From: an uncultured Verrucomicrobiota bacterium
GTDB lineage: Bacteria > Verrucomicrobiota > Verrucomicrobiia > Limisphaerales > UBA1319
Assembly: GCA_903845125.1 (NCBI GenBank)
Contig: CAIMWS010000382.1
Span: forward strand, 1 to 44,491
Direction: 5' to 3'
DNA: 44,491 bases
Numbering within the stretch: position 1 is the stretch's first letter; the number at the start of each line of letters is the position of its first letter. The position numbers and the translations under genes were made by a program. Under the pieces are notes generated by a model. That model searched no databases and was not told the DNA's origin. It was given only the letters and a program-made list of their open reading frames with translations. Below, in pieces: positions 1 through 8,816 of this stretch.

Positions 1-2120
1 CAGGTCCGGCAGGATGAGCATCTGGGAAGCCAGGGCGGGCCGCTGCTTGCGCTGGGCCCGGTAAAGGGATTGCACGGTGGAGGACAGCTCCCCCGCCGAG
101 GCGTTGGTGAGGTCATATACCCGGGTTTCGACCGAACCGGCTTTGGCCGAGCTGGAAGTGAGCCGTTTGACGATGCCCTGGATGGCCGCAATGTGGTTGG
201 ACGGGGCGGTGACCACCAGGCGCCCCGATTCGGCGTCGCCCATGATCAAGCCATCGGCAGGATCATCGGCTGGCTTCTCCTTCCACTCCTCCCGGTAAAG
301 CTGCTGCACCATGGGCAGAATGCGCTGCACATCCTCCGGCTGGCCCACGTCGAAAATTTCCATCTGGCGGGGCGAACGCTCCCCCAGCTTGTCCAGCTGC
401 TCGATCATTTTTTCAGCCGCCTGCAGGTCGGCGTTCTCACCGGACAGAATCAAGACGCGGGTACTGGTGTCCGCCGCCACCGTGATGCGCGGCAGGTTGC
501 GCCCCCGGCGGCCACCGCCGCCCCAAGCCTGGGACAGGATGGAAACCATCTGGGAGGGGTCCATCCGCTGGAGCTTGTAGATCTTGGTGATGCTGGTGCG
601 CGGGCTGACCGTATCGAGCTTCTTGATGATCTCCTCCACGGTGTCCAACTCTTCCACCGGCCCGGAGACCAGCAGCCGGTTGGTCATCAGGTCGGGCAGG
701 ATGAGCATTTGCGAAGCCAGGGCGGGCCGCTGTTTGCGCTGGGCCCGGTAAAGGGATTGCACGGTGGAGGACAGCTCCCCCGCCGAGGCGTTGGTGAGGT
801 CATATACCCGGGTTTCGACGGAGCCGGCTTTAGCCGCGCTGGAGGTGAGCCGCTTGACGATGCCCTGGATGGCCGCAATGTGGTTGGACGGGGCCGTGAC
901 CACGAGGCGCCCCGAGGCCGAGTCGCCCATGATCAACCCATCGGCGGGATCGTCGGCCGGCTTCTCCTTCCACTCCTCCCGGTAAAGCTGCTGCACCATG
1001 GGCAGAATGCGCTGCACATCCTCCGGCTGGCCCACGTCGAAAATCTCCATCTGGCGGGGTGAGCGCTCTCCGAGCTTGTCCAACTGCTCGATGATTTTCT
1101 CAGCGGATTGCAGATCGGCATTCTCGCCGGACATGATCAGCACCCGGGTGCTGGCATCAGCCGCCACGGTGATGCGCGGCTGGCCGCGCACCCGGCGCCC
1201 GCCCGGCCCCATCCCCTGCCCCGGGTACCCGCCGCCCATGGCCTGGGTCAGGATGGACACCATCAGCGAAGGCTCCATCCGCTGGAGCTTGAAAATCCGG
1301 GTGATGCTGGTGCGCGGGCTGACGGTGTCGAGCTTTTTGACGATCTGCTCCACGGCATCCAGTTCATCGGCCGGGCCGGAAACCAGCAGCCGGTTGGTGG
1401 CGGTATCGGGCAAAATCAACATCTGGGAGGCCACGCCCGGTTTTTGTTTGCGCTGGACCCGGTAAAGGGATTGGACGGTGGCGGCCAGATCGTTGGCGGT
1501 AGCGGTGGTCAAATCATAAACCCGGGTTTCGGGCTTGCTGGAGGAATCACCCCCGGAGGCCACCCGCTTGATGATGGTTTGGATGGCGGCGATGTGATTG
1601 GAAGGGGCGGTCACCAGGACGCGGCCGCCGGCCGGGTCGGCCAAAATCTGGGCATCGGCGGGGTCGTCAGGGGCCTTGGACCGCCATTCCTCCCGGTAGG
1701 TCTGCTGAATGAGCGGCAGCAACCGCTGCACATCATCCGCCTCCCCGAGTTCGAAAATTTCCGTGACGCGGGCCGACTGTCCTTTGCCATCCAGCTGTTC
1801 AATCAAGGAAGTGATCTGTTGGAAATCGGTGGGTGTCCCACTGACCACCAGGCTGTTGCTGACATCATCGGGAGTCACCACCATGCCCCGGCCACCGGCC
1901 CGGCGGGGGTCCCGGTTGAGGATTGAATTGATGATCACGGGGGCGATCTGCCGGGCATTGGCGCTTTTGAGCTTGAAAACGCGCAAGCTGCCGGGCTGGT
2001 CGGACGGTTTGTCCACCTGCTCGATCAGCTTGGCAATCAGGTCCATCTCATCGCGCGGGCCGCAGAGGATGATGCGATTGGAGCCGGGATCGGGAATCAG
2101 CTTGAGCTGGGAAACCCGGT
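1..2120 (-). repeat. Tandem three-domain super-module of the secretin (687-714 bp period)
   Basis: Bases 1-640 and 688-1327 are close copies, roughly 90% identical by eye, offset by exactly 687 bp (229 codons). The next copy begins 714 bp further on (near 1402); its 27-bp difference comes from an extra Gly/Pro-rich loop. A more divergent partial copy follows toward 2120. Each module encodes three different N1-type domains in fixed order, with starts resembling MEIFDVGQPED, TRVYDLT and TKIYKLQRM. The copy at the left edge is cut, so the array probably continues outside. Confidence 0.9.
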
Positions 2121-5100
2121 TGGCGCCAAAGTGATTCCGCAGCAGCTCGGTGTAAACCTCGCGCACCAGGCTGATGGCGGTAGCGGGATCGGTGGATTTC
2201 AGATCGATAAATCGCATCTCCTTGGAAGCCAGCTGGGGCTCGGAATCCAGGGCCTGGATCAACTGGGCAGCGGCGTCGGCCGTCTCCGGCTTGCCGCTGA
2301 TCACCAGGCTGTTGCTGCGCGCATCCACCAGGATGCGCAGGTTTTGCCGCTGGCTGGCGAAGTTCTGTTCCACCAGGGTGGAAAGATCGACGGCCATGGC
2401 GTGCTGGAGCCGGATCACGCGCGTTTCCTCCTTGGCCAGTTTGGCCTCGGCGGGATCCAACTGCCGGATGATCGCCTCCATGCGGGCGATTTCCGCCTCC
2501 GGTCCGCTCACCAGAACGCGGTTGGCCTTGGCTTCCGCCACCAGGGTGGCCTTGGCGGAGGGGGCGGAGGGGAGGGCATTGACCTGTTCGGTATAGAGCC
2601 GCTCCGCTAAAGTGACCAATTCGGCCACCGGGCGGCTGCGGATTTCCAGGGAGCGCAATTGAACGGGCGAGGAGGCCGGCGATTTTTCCTCCAACTGGCC
2701 GATGATCGCCTCGATCCGCGCAATTTCGTCCGCCGGGCCGCTGACCAGGATGCGGTTGGCTTTGGCTTCCGGCACCAAGGTGGCTTTGGCGCGCGGCGGT
2801 GAGGAGAGGCTGTTGATCTGCTCGTTGTAAAGCTTCTCGGCGAGCGGCACCAACTCCGCCACCGAACGGCCCTTCACTTCAATCAGCCGCAATTGGACCG
2901 GGGATGTCTCGGGAGCCTTTTCCTCCAATTGGCGGATGATGGCTTCGACGCGGGCAATCTCGGTTTCCGGGCCGCTGGCCAGAATCCGGTTGGATTTGGC
3001 CTCGACGATCAGAGTGGCCTTGGCGGCGGGCAGACTGGGCAGGCTGTTGATCTGCTCGTTGTAAAGCTTCTCCGCCAGGGGAGCCAACTCCACCACTGAC
3101 CGGCCTTTCACTTCAATCAGCCGCAATTGGACCGGGGAAGCCGCCGGCGCCTTTTCCTCCAACTGGCGGATGATGGCTTCGACGCGGGCAATCTCGGTTT
3201 CCGGACCGCTCACCAGCATGCGGTTGGATTTGGCCTCAACGATCAGGGTGGCCTTGGCGGCGGGCGGACTGGGCAGGCTGTTGATCTGCTCGTTGTAAAG
3301 CTTCTCGGCCAGGGGGGCCAGCTCGACCACCGACCGGCCTTTCAATTCAAACGAGCGCAAAATGACCGGCGGAGCCGCCGGCGCTTTTTCCTCCAACTGG
3401 CGGATGATCGTCTCCAGCCGGGCGGCCTCGGTTTCCGGGCCGTTGACCAAAATCCGGTTGGATTTGGCCTCGACGATCAGGGTGGCTTTGACGGGCGGGG
3501 GCGCCGGCAGGCTGTTGATCTGCTCGTTGTAGAGCTTCTCGGCCAGGGGCACTAATTCCGTTACGGAGCGGCCTTTGACGTCGATGGGCCGCAGCTGCGA
3601 AGGGGCCGCCACCGGCGCCCGGGATTCCAGCTGGCGAATGATGGCTTCCACCCGGGCAATCTCGGTTTCCGGGCCGCTGACCAGCACGCGGTTGGACTTG
3701 GTCTCGGCCACCAAGGTGGCCTTGACGGGCGGGGGCGTGGTGAGGTTGGTGACCTGCTCCGAATAAAGTTTTTCCGCCAAGGGCACCAGTTCCGCCACCG
3801 GGCGGCCTTTGACATCGATGGACCGCAGCTGAACGGAAGCGGAAGCCACAGTAGATTCATCCACCTGGCGGATGATGGCTTCCACCCGGGCAATCTCGGT
3901 TTCCGGGCCGCTGACCAGGATCCGGTTGGCCTTGGCTTCCACCAGCAAGCTGGCTTTGGCCACGGGGGGAGTGGGCAGGCTGTTGACCTGGTCGCTGTAG
4001 AGGCGTTCGACCAGGGTGGAAAGGTCCGCGGCCGCACGGCCTTTCACGTCGAAGGACCGCAATTGCACCATGGCCGCCGCCGGGGCTTTTTCCATGAGCT
4101 GTCGGACAATGGCTTCGACGCGGGCGATTTCGGCTTCCGGCCCGCTGACAATGATCCGGCTGGCCTTGCTCTCCGGAAAGAGGGTCGCCTTGACCACGGG
4201 CGCTATGGGCAGGCTTTTGACCTGGTCGCCATAAAGCCGTTCGGCCAGGCTGGACAACTCGTTGACCGGGCGGCCCTGGACATCGATGGACCGCATGACG
4301 ATGGGCTCCGCCTGCACCACGTTTTCATCGAACTGTTTCACGATCTCCTCCGCCCGCTGAACGTCGCCCGGTGAACCGATGGTGATGACCCGCCGGGTAT
4401 TGACATCGGTGGTGACCCGCAAGCCCTGGGGCGGGCGGCCGCCCACCCCCCGCCGCACGAGGGTATCGGAGATCACCTTGGCCACACTGGCCGGGTCGCT
4501 GGAGCGGAGCTGGAACACGCGGGTGATGAAAATATCTTCGGAGGTGGTAGGCTTGCCGCTGGCGCCGGTATCGATCCGCCGCACCAACTCCTCAATGGCG
4601 TCCAGCTGGCCGGCCACCGGGGCGGTCACAATCAGGCGGTTGTAGGTGGAGTCGATGATCAACCGGGCCCGGGTGGAAGATTCGCGGACGGATTCCCCCA
4701 TGCCGGCCACCCCGGGCACGGCCTGGCGGATCATGCGGGCCAAATCATCGGCCTCCATGGTCTGCGGGTAGAAGATTTTGACATCGCTGGCGCGGGCGCC
4801 CTGTTTGTCCTCGAAGCGTTTCACCAGTTCCTCCGCCAGGGCAATCCGCTCGGTCGGCCCGTAGAGCACCAGGGTTTTGGAGGCCTCGTCCCAGACGCCG
4901 GTGACGTAGTCATTGGGATCGGGAGGCAGGGCTTCGAATCTTTTCTGCTGCTCATTGTAGCGGGTGCGGGTAGGCGCCGTGGCCACGCCGAAGGTCCGGT
5001 TGATCAGGTCGGTCACGATGGCCCCGGAGGAATGGATCAGGTTGATCGTCTTCATCTGCCGGTCGGCCGGGGGGGCGGTGTCGATCTGGGTCAGCAGGTT

Positions 5101-5907
5101 GCCGATGCGCTTGATGTTGTCGAGGCGATCCGTGATGATCAGCCCCCGGTTGCGGGGCAGCGGAGCCATCGAACCGGCGTTGGACAGCATCGGGGTGATG
5201 GACTGCGAAACTTCACTGGGGTCGGCCACCTGTAGTTTCATCACCACGGTGACCACTTCGCCGGGGCGGACATCGCCGGATGGTTCATGGCCGCGCAAGA
5301 TTTTCAACCCCATCTGGGGGAGTTTCTTGAAGGGCACCAGGCGCAGGTAGCGGTCGCTCTCCACCAGCATCACATCCTTCATGGAGAGGATCAGGTTCAG
5401 GGTGTCCAGCGCCTCCTGGTAATTGTAAGGCTGGGGGTCAGCGAAGGTCAGACTGCCGTCCACCTTCACATCCGTCACCAGCGGCCGATTCACCATCTGG
5501 GCAAAGCGCTCCACGACATCCATATAAGGGATGCCATCGAACTGGAACCGGATATTGCGCTCGGCCTCGGCCGCGGCCACGGGGGCGGCGTTGGTGGCCG
5601 CCGGAGCGACTTCATTACCGGCAGGTAAAGCGTTGGTGGCCGCCGGAGTGGCTTCGGCGCGGGCAGGGGGAGCGTTGGTGGCCGGCAAGGCGGGCGCTGG
5701 AACCGCCGCCGCCGCCACAAGCACGGGGTTGGTGGCCGCCGGGGCGGCTTCGGCGCGGGCGGGCGGAGCATTGGTGGCCGGCAAGGCGGGGCCCAGTACC
5801 GTAGGGGAGGCGGCCGGCGTGGCATTGGTTGGGTTGGGAGCCGGTTCAGCGGCCATGACCGCTGCCGACACCAGCATCCATTGCGCAACTAGGTTGAGTT
5901 TTTTCAT
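1..5907 (-). CDS. Giant secretin-like protein (GspD/PilQ family), N-terminal 1969 residues, runs off left edge
   Basis: The reading frame is open from the ATG at 5907 to base 1 with no stop, so at least 1969 residues are encoded and the C-terminus is missing. A signal peptide-like start (MKKLNLVAQWMLVSAAVMA) is followed by an Ala/Pro/Thr/Asn linker to about residue 115, then an N0-like domain (about 116-190). After that comes an unbroken chain of about 22 N1-type (secretin_N/NolW-like) domains. Each has a beta-strand such as TRVYDL or LRSIDVKG, a helix, a strand ending in NRLLVSGP or similar, and a helix ending in IIRQLE. Residues about 533-1157 are eight 78-residue copies; from about 1500 onward three-domain modules repeat. 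Secretins form the outer-membrane channel of T2SS and type IV pili and usually carry N0 plus two to four N domains. The secretin barrel would lie left of this window and is not seen. It is the last visible gene of the gsp operon, 14 bp after the GspM/C-like gene. Confidence 0.9.
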   Translation of the reverse strand, partial: MKKLNLVAQWMLVSAAVMAAEPAPNPTNATPAASPTVLGPALPATNAPPARAEAAPAATNPVLVAAAAVPAPALPATNAPPARAEATPAATNALPAGNEVAPAATNAAPVAAAEAERNIRFQFDGIPYMDVVERFAQMVNRPLVTDVKVDGSLTFADPQPYNYQEALDTLNLILSMKDVMLVESDRYLRLVPFKKLPQMGLKILRGHEPSGDVRPGEVVTVVMKLQVADPSEVSQSITPMLSNAGSMAPLPRNRGLIITDRLDNIKRIGNLLTQIDTAPPADRQMKTINLIHSSGAIVTDLINRTFGVATAPTRTRYNEQQKRFEALPPDPNDYVTGVWDEASKTLVLYGPTERIALAEELVKRFEDKQGARASDVKIFYPQTMEADDLARMIRQAVPGVAGMGESVRESSTRARLIIDSTYNRLIVTAPVAGQLDAIEELVRRIDTGASGKPTTSEDIFITRVFQLRSSDPASVAKVISDTLVRRGVGGRPPQGLRVTTDVNTRRVITIGSPGDVQRAEEIVKQFDENVVQAEPIVMRSIDVQGRPVNELSSLAERLYGDQVKSLPIAPVVKATLFPESKASRIIVSGPEAEIARVEAIVRQLMEKAPAAAMVQLRSFDVKGRAAADLSTLVERLYSDQVNSLPTPPVAKASLLVEAKANRILVSGPETEIARVEAIIRQVDESTVASASVQLRSIDVKGRPVAELVPLAEKLYSEQVTNLTTPPPVKATLVAETKSNRVLVSGPETEIARVEAIIRQLESRAPVAAPSQLRPIDVKGRSVTELVPLAEKLYNEQINSLPAPPPVKATLIVEAKSNRILVNGPETEAARLETIIRQLEEKAPAAPPVILRSFELKGRSVVELAPLAEKLYNEQINSLPSPPAAKATLIVEAKSNRMLVSGPETEIARVEAIIRQLEEKAPAASPVQLRLIEVKGRSVVELAPLAEKLYNEQINSLPSLPAAKATLIVEAKSNRILASGPETEIARVEAIIRQLEEKAPETSPVQLRLIEVKGRSVAELVPLAEKLYNEQINSLSSPPRAKATLVPEAKANRILVSGPADEIARIEAIIGQLEEKSPASSPVQLRSLEIRSRPVAELVTLAERLYTEQVNALPSAPSAKATLVAEAKANRVLVSGPEAEIARMEAIIRQLDPAEAKLAKEETRVIRLQHAMAVDLSTLVEQNFASQRQNLRILVDARSNSLVISGKPETADAAAQLIQALDSEPQLASKEMRFIDLKSTDPATAISLVREVYTELLRNHFGANRVSQLKLIPDPGSNRIILCGPRDEMDLIAKLIEQVDKPSDQPGSLRVFKLKSANARQIAPVIINSILNRDPRRAGGRGMVVTPDDVSNSLVVSGTPTDFQQITSLIEQLDGKGQSARVTEIFELGEADDVQRLLPLIQQTYREEWRSKAPDDPADAQILADPAGGRVLVTAPSNHIAAIQTIIKRVASGGDSSSKPETRVYDLTTATANDLAATVQSLYRVQRKQKPGVASQMLILPDTATNRLLVSGPADELDAVEQIVKKLDTVSPRTSITRIFKLQRMEPSLMVSILTQAMGGGYPGQGMGPGGRRVRGQPRITVAADASTRVLIMSGENADLQSAEKIIEQLDKLGERSPRQMEIFDVGQPEDVQRILPMVQQLYREEWKEKPADDPADGLIMGDSASGRLVVTAPSNHIAAIQGIVKRLTSSAAKAGSVETRVYDLTNASAGELSSTVQSLYRAQRKQRPALASQMLILPDLMTNRLLVSGPVEELDTVEEIIKKLDTVSPRTSITKIYKLQRMDPSQMVSILSQAWGGGGRRGRNLPRITVAADTSTRVLILSGENADLQAAEKMIEQLDKLGERSPRQMEIFDVGQPEDVQRILPMVQQLYREEWKEKPADDPADGLIMGDAESGRLVVTAPSNHIAAIQGIVKRLTSSSAKAGSVETRVYDLTNASAGELSSTVQSLYRAQRKQRPALASQMLILPDL
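2440..4310 (-). repeat. Eight in-frame tandem repeats of 234 bp (78 residues) in the secretin
   Basis: The same landmark (the codons for IIRQLE and variants) recurs at 2463, 2697, 2931, 3165, 3399, 3633, 3867 and 4101, always exactly 234 bp apart. A divergent ninth position lies in the same register at 4335. Each unit reads roughly LRSIDVKGR, AELVPLAEKLYNEQINSL, KATLIVEAKSNRILVSGPE, then an EIARVEAIIRQLEEKAPA helix and linker. Central copies (about 2900-3500) are the most alike and outer ones diverge, as expected from unequal crossing-over within an array. Confidence 0.93.
5632..5790 (-). repeat. 96-bp direct repeat in the secretin's N-terminal linker
   Basis: Bases 5632-5694 recur at 5728-5790 with a 96-bp (32-residue) period. 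They encode Ala/Pro/Thr/Asn-rich text (PATNAPPARAEA and PAATN motifs). This is low-complexity periplasmic linker between the signal peptide and the N0 domain. Confidence 0.8.
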
Positions 5908-5921
5908 GATCGTAAAATTAG

Positions 5922-6920
5922 TTATGGGTTGAGCCCCGGGGGAAGCTGGTCCGGTGGGATGGGGAATTTGTCGGCCAGGGTCTGGCCTTTTTCGACGGCA
6001 TACAGCCCGTCGCCAAGCTTCCAGATCAAACGGCTGAAGGATTGCAGCAGCGGGTTGCCATGCATGGGCATCGTCCGGTAGTCAATCGCCAGCAACTGCC
6101 CATCCAACAACGGCTGGCCAGGGCGGCAGGCCAGGGTTTGGTTTTTTTCCAAATCCCGGATCAGGGCTTCGGCCTGCCCGTTCCAAGTGGAAAGGGACAT
6201 GATCCTGAAGGCCTTGAGATTGGGACCGGCCGGGGCCGGCGGGGGCGCTGGTTGAGCCACCTTGATTTCCGGCGCGGTGGCCGGATCCCGGCGGACGTAC
6301 GGCCGGAACAGATCCCGCTCCAGAATGCCCGCATAAAGCTGGCGCTCCTCGCCTTTCAAGCTGGCGGTGGTGGCCAGATCCGAGCGTTTGACCTCCGGGG
6401 AGGGATCCAGCACCAGGGTCACAAACCGGAAGCGCACCCGCACCCGGCCGGGCTGGTCGCTGGTGGACAACACCAGGTTTTGGATGCGGTGCAGGGCCGG
6501 GTTGACCTCCAGCAGGTAAACGAGATCGACGATTTTTTCCAGCCCCCCCTCCCCTTGCACAGACCAGCCAACCTCCCGGGCGCCGCGCAGCTTCACCGGC
6601 CCCACGGGAACGCGGGTGAAGGATTCCTCCCGCAAACCGAGCTGGACGATTTTTTGATTGAGCATGGCCCCCATCGCGGCGGTGGCGGTATCCACCTCTG
6701 AGGCGAAGGTGCGCCGGGCCTGGCTTTTGAGGAAGTTATCGGCGGCAAAATAAGCCTGCTGCTCTTTTTGGATCGTTTGAAGCCCCAGACGCACCTGCCG
6801 GGTTTGATCGTCCAGAGCCTTAAGGGGCTTGAGCAGGATGGAGCGGATGCCGAGGATCAGGCCAAAACCACCGACCAAGGACAAAACCGTGCGGACCAGC
6901 TTGCGTTCACGAGCGTTCAT
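5922..6920 (-). CDS. T2SS inner-membrane protein: GspM/PilO-like half joined to a GspC/PilP-like half
   Basis: 332 residues. A short cytoplasmic N-terminus and one membrane segment (about 11-30, LSLVGGFGLILGIRSILL) precede a helical stretch and a ferredoxin-like region (about 60-175), the layout of GspM/PilO. After a Pro/Ala-rich linker (about 215-235) comes a C-terminal region (about 237-320) containing FRIMSLSTWNGQAEALIRD and GQPLLDGQLLAIDY. It resembles the small beta domain of GspC/PilP that contacts the secretin. A preceding ERDLFRPYV segment looks like the conserved linker found ahead of such domains. Its ATG overlaps the gspL-like stop by 4 bp, and the secretin follows at once. The two-half assignment rests on topology and motifs only; homology is weak by eye. 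Confidence 0.62.
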   Translation of the reverse strand: MNARERKLVRTVLSLVGGFGLILGIRSILLKPLKALDDQTRQVRLGLQTIQKEQQAYFAADNFLKSQARRTFASEVDTATAAMGAMLNQKIVQLGLREESFTRVPVGPVKLRGAREVGWSVQGEGGLEKIVDLVYLLEVNPALHRIQNLVLSTSDQPGRVRVRFRFVTLVLDPSPEVKRSDLATTASLKGEERQLYAGILERDLFRPYVRRDPATAPEIKVAQPAPPPAPAGPNLKAFRIMSLSTWNGQAEALIRDLEKNQTLACRPGQPLLDGQLLAIDYRTMPMHGNPLLQSFSRLIWKLGDGLYAVEKGQTLADKFPIPPDQLPPGLNP

Positions 6921-8800
6921 GGCCGGGCCTTTCGTTCGCCATCCACCCGTTTGCGGAAGCGGCGCTGCTCCGGAGCGGGCGCCGCCTTGGCCGCCGGGGG
7001 TGACGGCTCGGGCGCCGCCACCGCTGCGGCCGGAGCGGCCGGAGCGGCCGAAGCGGCGGCCGGGGCGGGAGCCGGAGCAGGCGGGGAAACCGGGGCGGGT
7101 TTGGCGCCCCCCCGGGGCGGCTTCCTGCCATCCAGCGAGGCATCGTCTTCCAGCCGCGCCGGGTATTGGAGCTTGGCCAATTCGATCTTCATCTTGCGCG
7201 GGATCTCCAGCTCGAAATTCGCCTGAAACCCATATCCGTAGCGATCGCTGGAAGGAGTGACGGCGGGGGGTTTGACATCATAGCCGGCCTGGCGCAGGCG
7301 GGTATCCAGACGGGTGATGATTTCACCGCCGCGGGCCTTGACGGAAAGGTGGATGGCCCCGCGGGCGCCGGTGCCCAGGGAGGTCACGTAAAGGTGCTCG
7401 CTGGAGGGCAGCAAGGAACTGAGGAAAGCCAGGTGATCCAGCCAGCGGCGGTCCTCCGCCAGCCAATCCTTCACGGTTTTTTCCTGCAGGCGCGCCTGCC
7501 GGTAAAGCGGCCGGCTTTTGGTGGCGGCGGTCAGCTGGCTTTGCAGCGAATCCTTGACCACCTGCCGGCGGTGCACCAGGAAAGAGCGGACCCCCAGGAC
7601 GCTCAACGCCAAAAGCGAAACGCCCACCGCCAGCAAAAGCATCCGGGTCCGCTTGCCGAGGCCCGGCGGGGACGGCCGCTTGGGATTCAAAAAATCGAAG
7701 GGCAGGCCCGCGGGATCGAACATGCCAAAAGCCAGGCCGAAGGCGGCGATGGCGCCCGAGGCCTGGGCCTGGTCGGCATCGGCCAGCTTCAGGATGCGGG
7801 CCGGGTCCAAAATCTCGGACGGGATGCGCAAACGGCGGTGCAACTCGTCAGCCACCGCCTGGGTCCCCTGCTTCATGCCGGCCAGAAAGATGTGCGTGAC
7901 GCGGTCGTGATGCTCCATGCCCTCGTAGCTGTGCAGGCTGCGCACCACCTCGATGGTGACGTGCTCCACCGCGAACGGTTCCTCCCGAGAGCGGCCGCCT
8001 CGCACCGGTTCCTCGACGTCCTCCTCGCCGGGGGCGGTCGGAGGCCGCAGCGAAGCCATGCGGCTGAAGACCAACTCCCGGTTGTTCAGCACATCAATCA
8101 CCAATTCATCGGGCCGCAGGGAAACCAAGGCCAGGCAGTGATCGCTCTCGTCCAGGTCGCACAGATCCACGCAGCGCGCATTGGCGTAGGAACTCAAGCC
8201 CAGGGAGGTGAGCCGCAAGCCCGCCGCCAGGGCCAGTTGCTGATACTCGGCGAGGACCTCTTTTTTCACGGCCGCCACCAGCACCTGCAAATTATCGGCG
8301 GGCGTCCCTTCACCCGAGGGCGGCTCCGGGGCAGCGGGCGAAGCCGGTGTCTCCACCCGTTCGGCCAGCACTTTGTAATCCACTACGGCATCCTCCAGCC
8401 GGAAAGGCAGATCCTTGCTGATCTGGAACCGCACCATGGCGGCCATATCCGAGCCGGAATTGGCCTTGGGCAGGGACAAGGTCCGCAGGACCACTGAAGC
8501 GCGCGGTATGCCCATGACCACCTGGCCGGCCTTGAGGCCCAGGCGGCGCAAGGTGGCGGCGATCGCCTCCCCCCGGGCCTTGACATCCGCGGTCTCCCCC
8601 TCCCCCAACTCCAGGCGTTCGGCAGCGAACCGGGTCACCCGGGTCCGGCCAAAGCGCTGCACGGCCTGGACCACGTTGAGCAGGGAGCCATCCAAATCAA
8701 TGGCCGTGACCACCGCCCGCCGGGCCCAAAAGGCGCGCTTGAAACCGCTCCAGCGGCTTTGCAGCGAGGCGACTGACTTGGTTAAAACTGGGTCGGCCAT
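6917..8800 (-). CDS. gspL: GspL-type assembly platform protein (PilM-like actin fold plus PilN-like periplasmic part)
   Basis: 627 residues. The N-terminal half (about 30-370) has a PilM/GspL actin-like ATPase fold: VTAIDLDGSLLNVVQ near the start, VMGIPRASVVLRTLSLP, and a core with VRFQISKDLPF. A single membrane segment (about 387-408, MLLLAVGVSLLALSVLGV) is followed by a coiled-coil and a PilN/GspL-like periplasmic domain (about 410-550). The C-terminal tail is Ala/Pro-rich with a basic end. In T2SS, GspL links the cytoplasmic ATPase GspE to the inner-membrane platform. It starts 16 bp after gspK ends and overlaps the next gene by 4 bp, so it is in the same operon. pilM/pilN would be an equally fair family name; the operon context favours GspL. 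Confidence 0.82.
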   Translation of the reverse strand: MADPVLTKSVASLQSRWSGFKRAFWARRAVVTAIDLDGSLLNVVQAVQRFGRTRVTRFAAERLELGEGETADVKARGEAIAATLRRLGLKAGQVVMGIPRASVVLRTLSLPKANSGSDMAAMVRFQISKDLPFRLEDAVVDYKVLAERVETPASPAAPEPPSGEGTPADNLQVLVAAVKKEVLAEYQQLALAAGLRLTSLGLSSYANARCVDLCDLDESDHCLALVSLRPDELVIDVLNNRELVFSRMASLRPPTAPGEEDVEEPVRGGRSREEPFAVEHVTIEVVRSLHSYEGMEHHDRVTHIFLAGMKQGTQAVADELHRRLRIPSEILDPARILKLADADQAQASGAIAAFGLAFGMFDPAGLPFDFLNPKRPSPPGLGKRTRMLLLAVGVSLLALSVLGVRSFLVHRRQVVKDSLQSQLTAATKSRPLYRQARLQEKTVKDWLAEDRRWLDHLAFLSSLLPSSEHLYVTSLGTGARGAIHLSVKARGGEIITRLDTRLRQAGYDVKPPAVTPSSDRYGYGFQANFELEIPRKMKIELAKLQYPARLEDDASLDGRKPPRGGAKPAPVSPPAPAPAPAAASAAPAAPAAAVAAPEPSPPAAKAAPAPEQRRFRKRVDGERKARP

Positions 8801-8816
8801 GATTGTATTATCCCCC

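Noticed and set aside
70-1062. Long plus-strand frames (330 and 155 residues and others) over the first 5 kb
   Set aside because: They are antisense shadows of the repetitive secretin gene; their own repetition simply mirrors its 687-bp and 234-bp periods, and the minus frame has clear secretin-domain text.
2440-4310. CRISPR-like array
   Set aside because: The repeats are 234 bp, in frame and coding, with no short repeat/unique spacer alternation.
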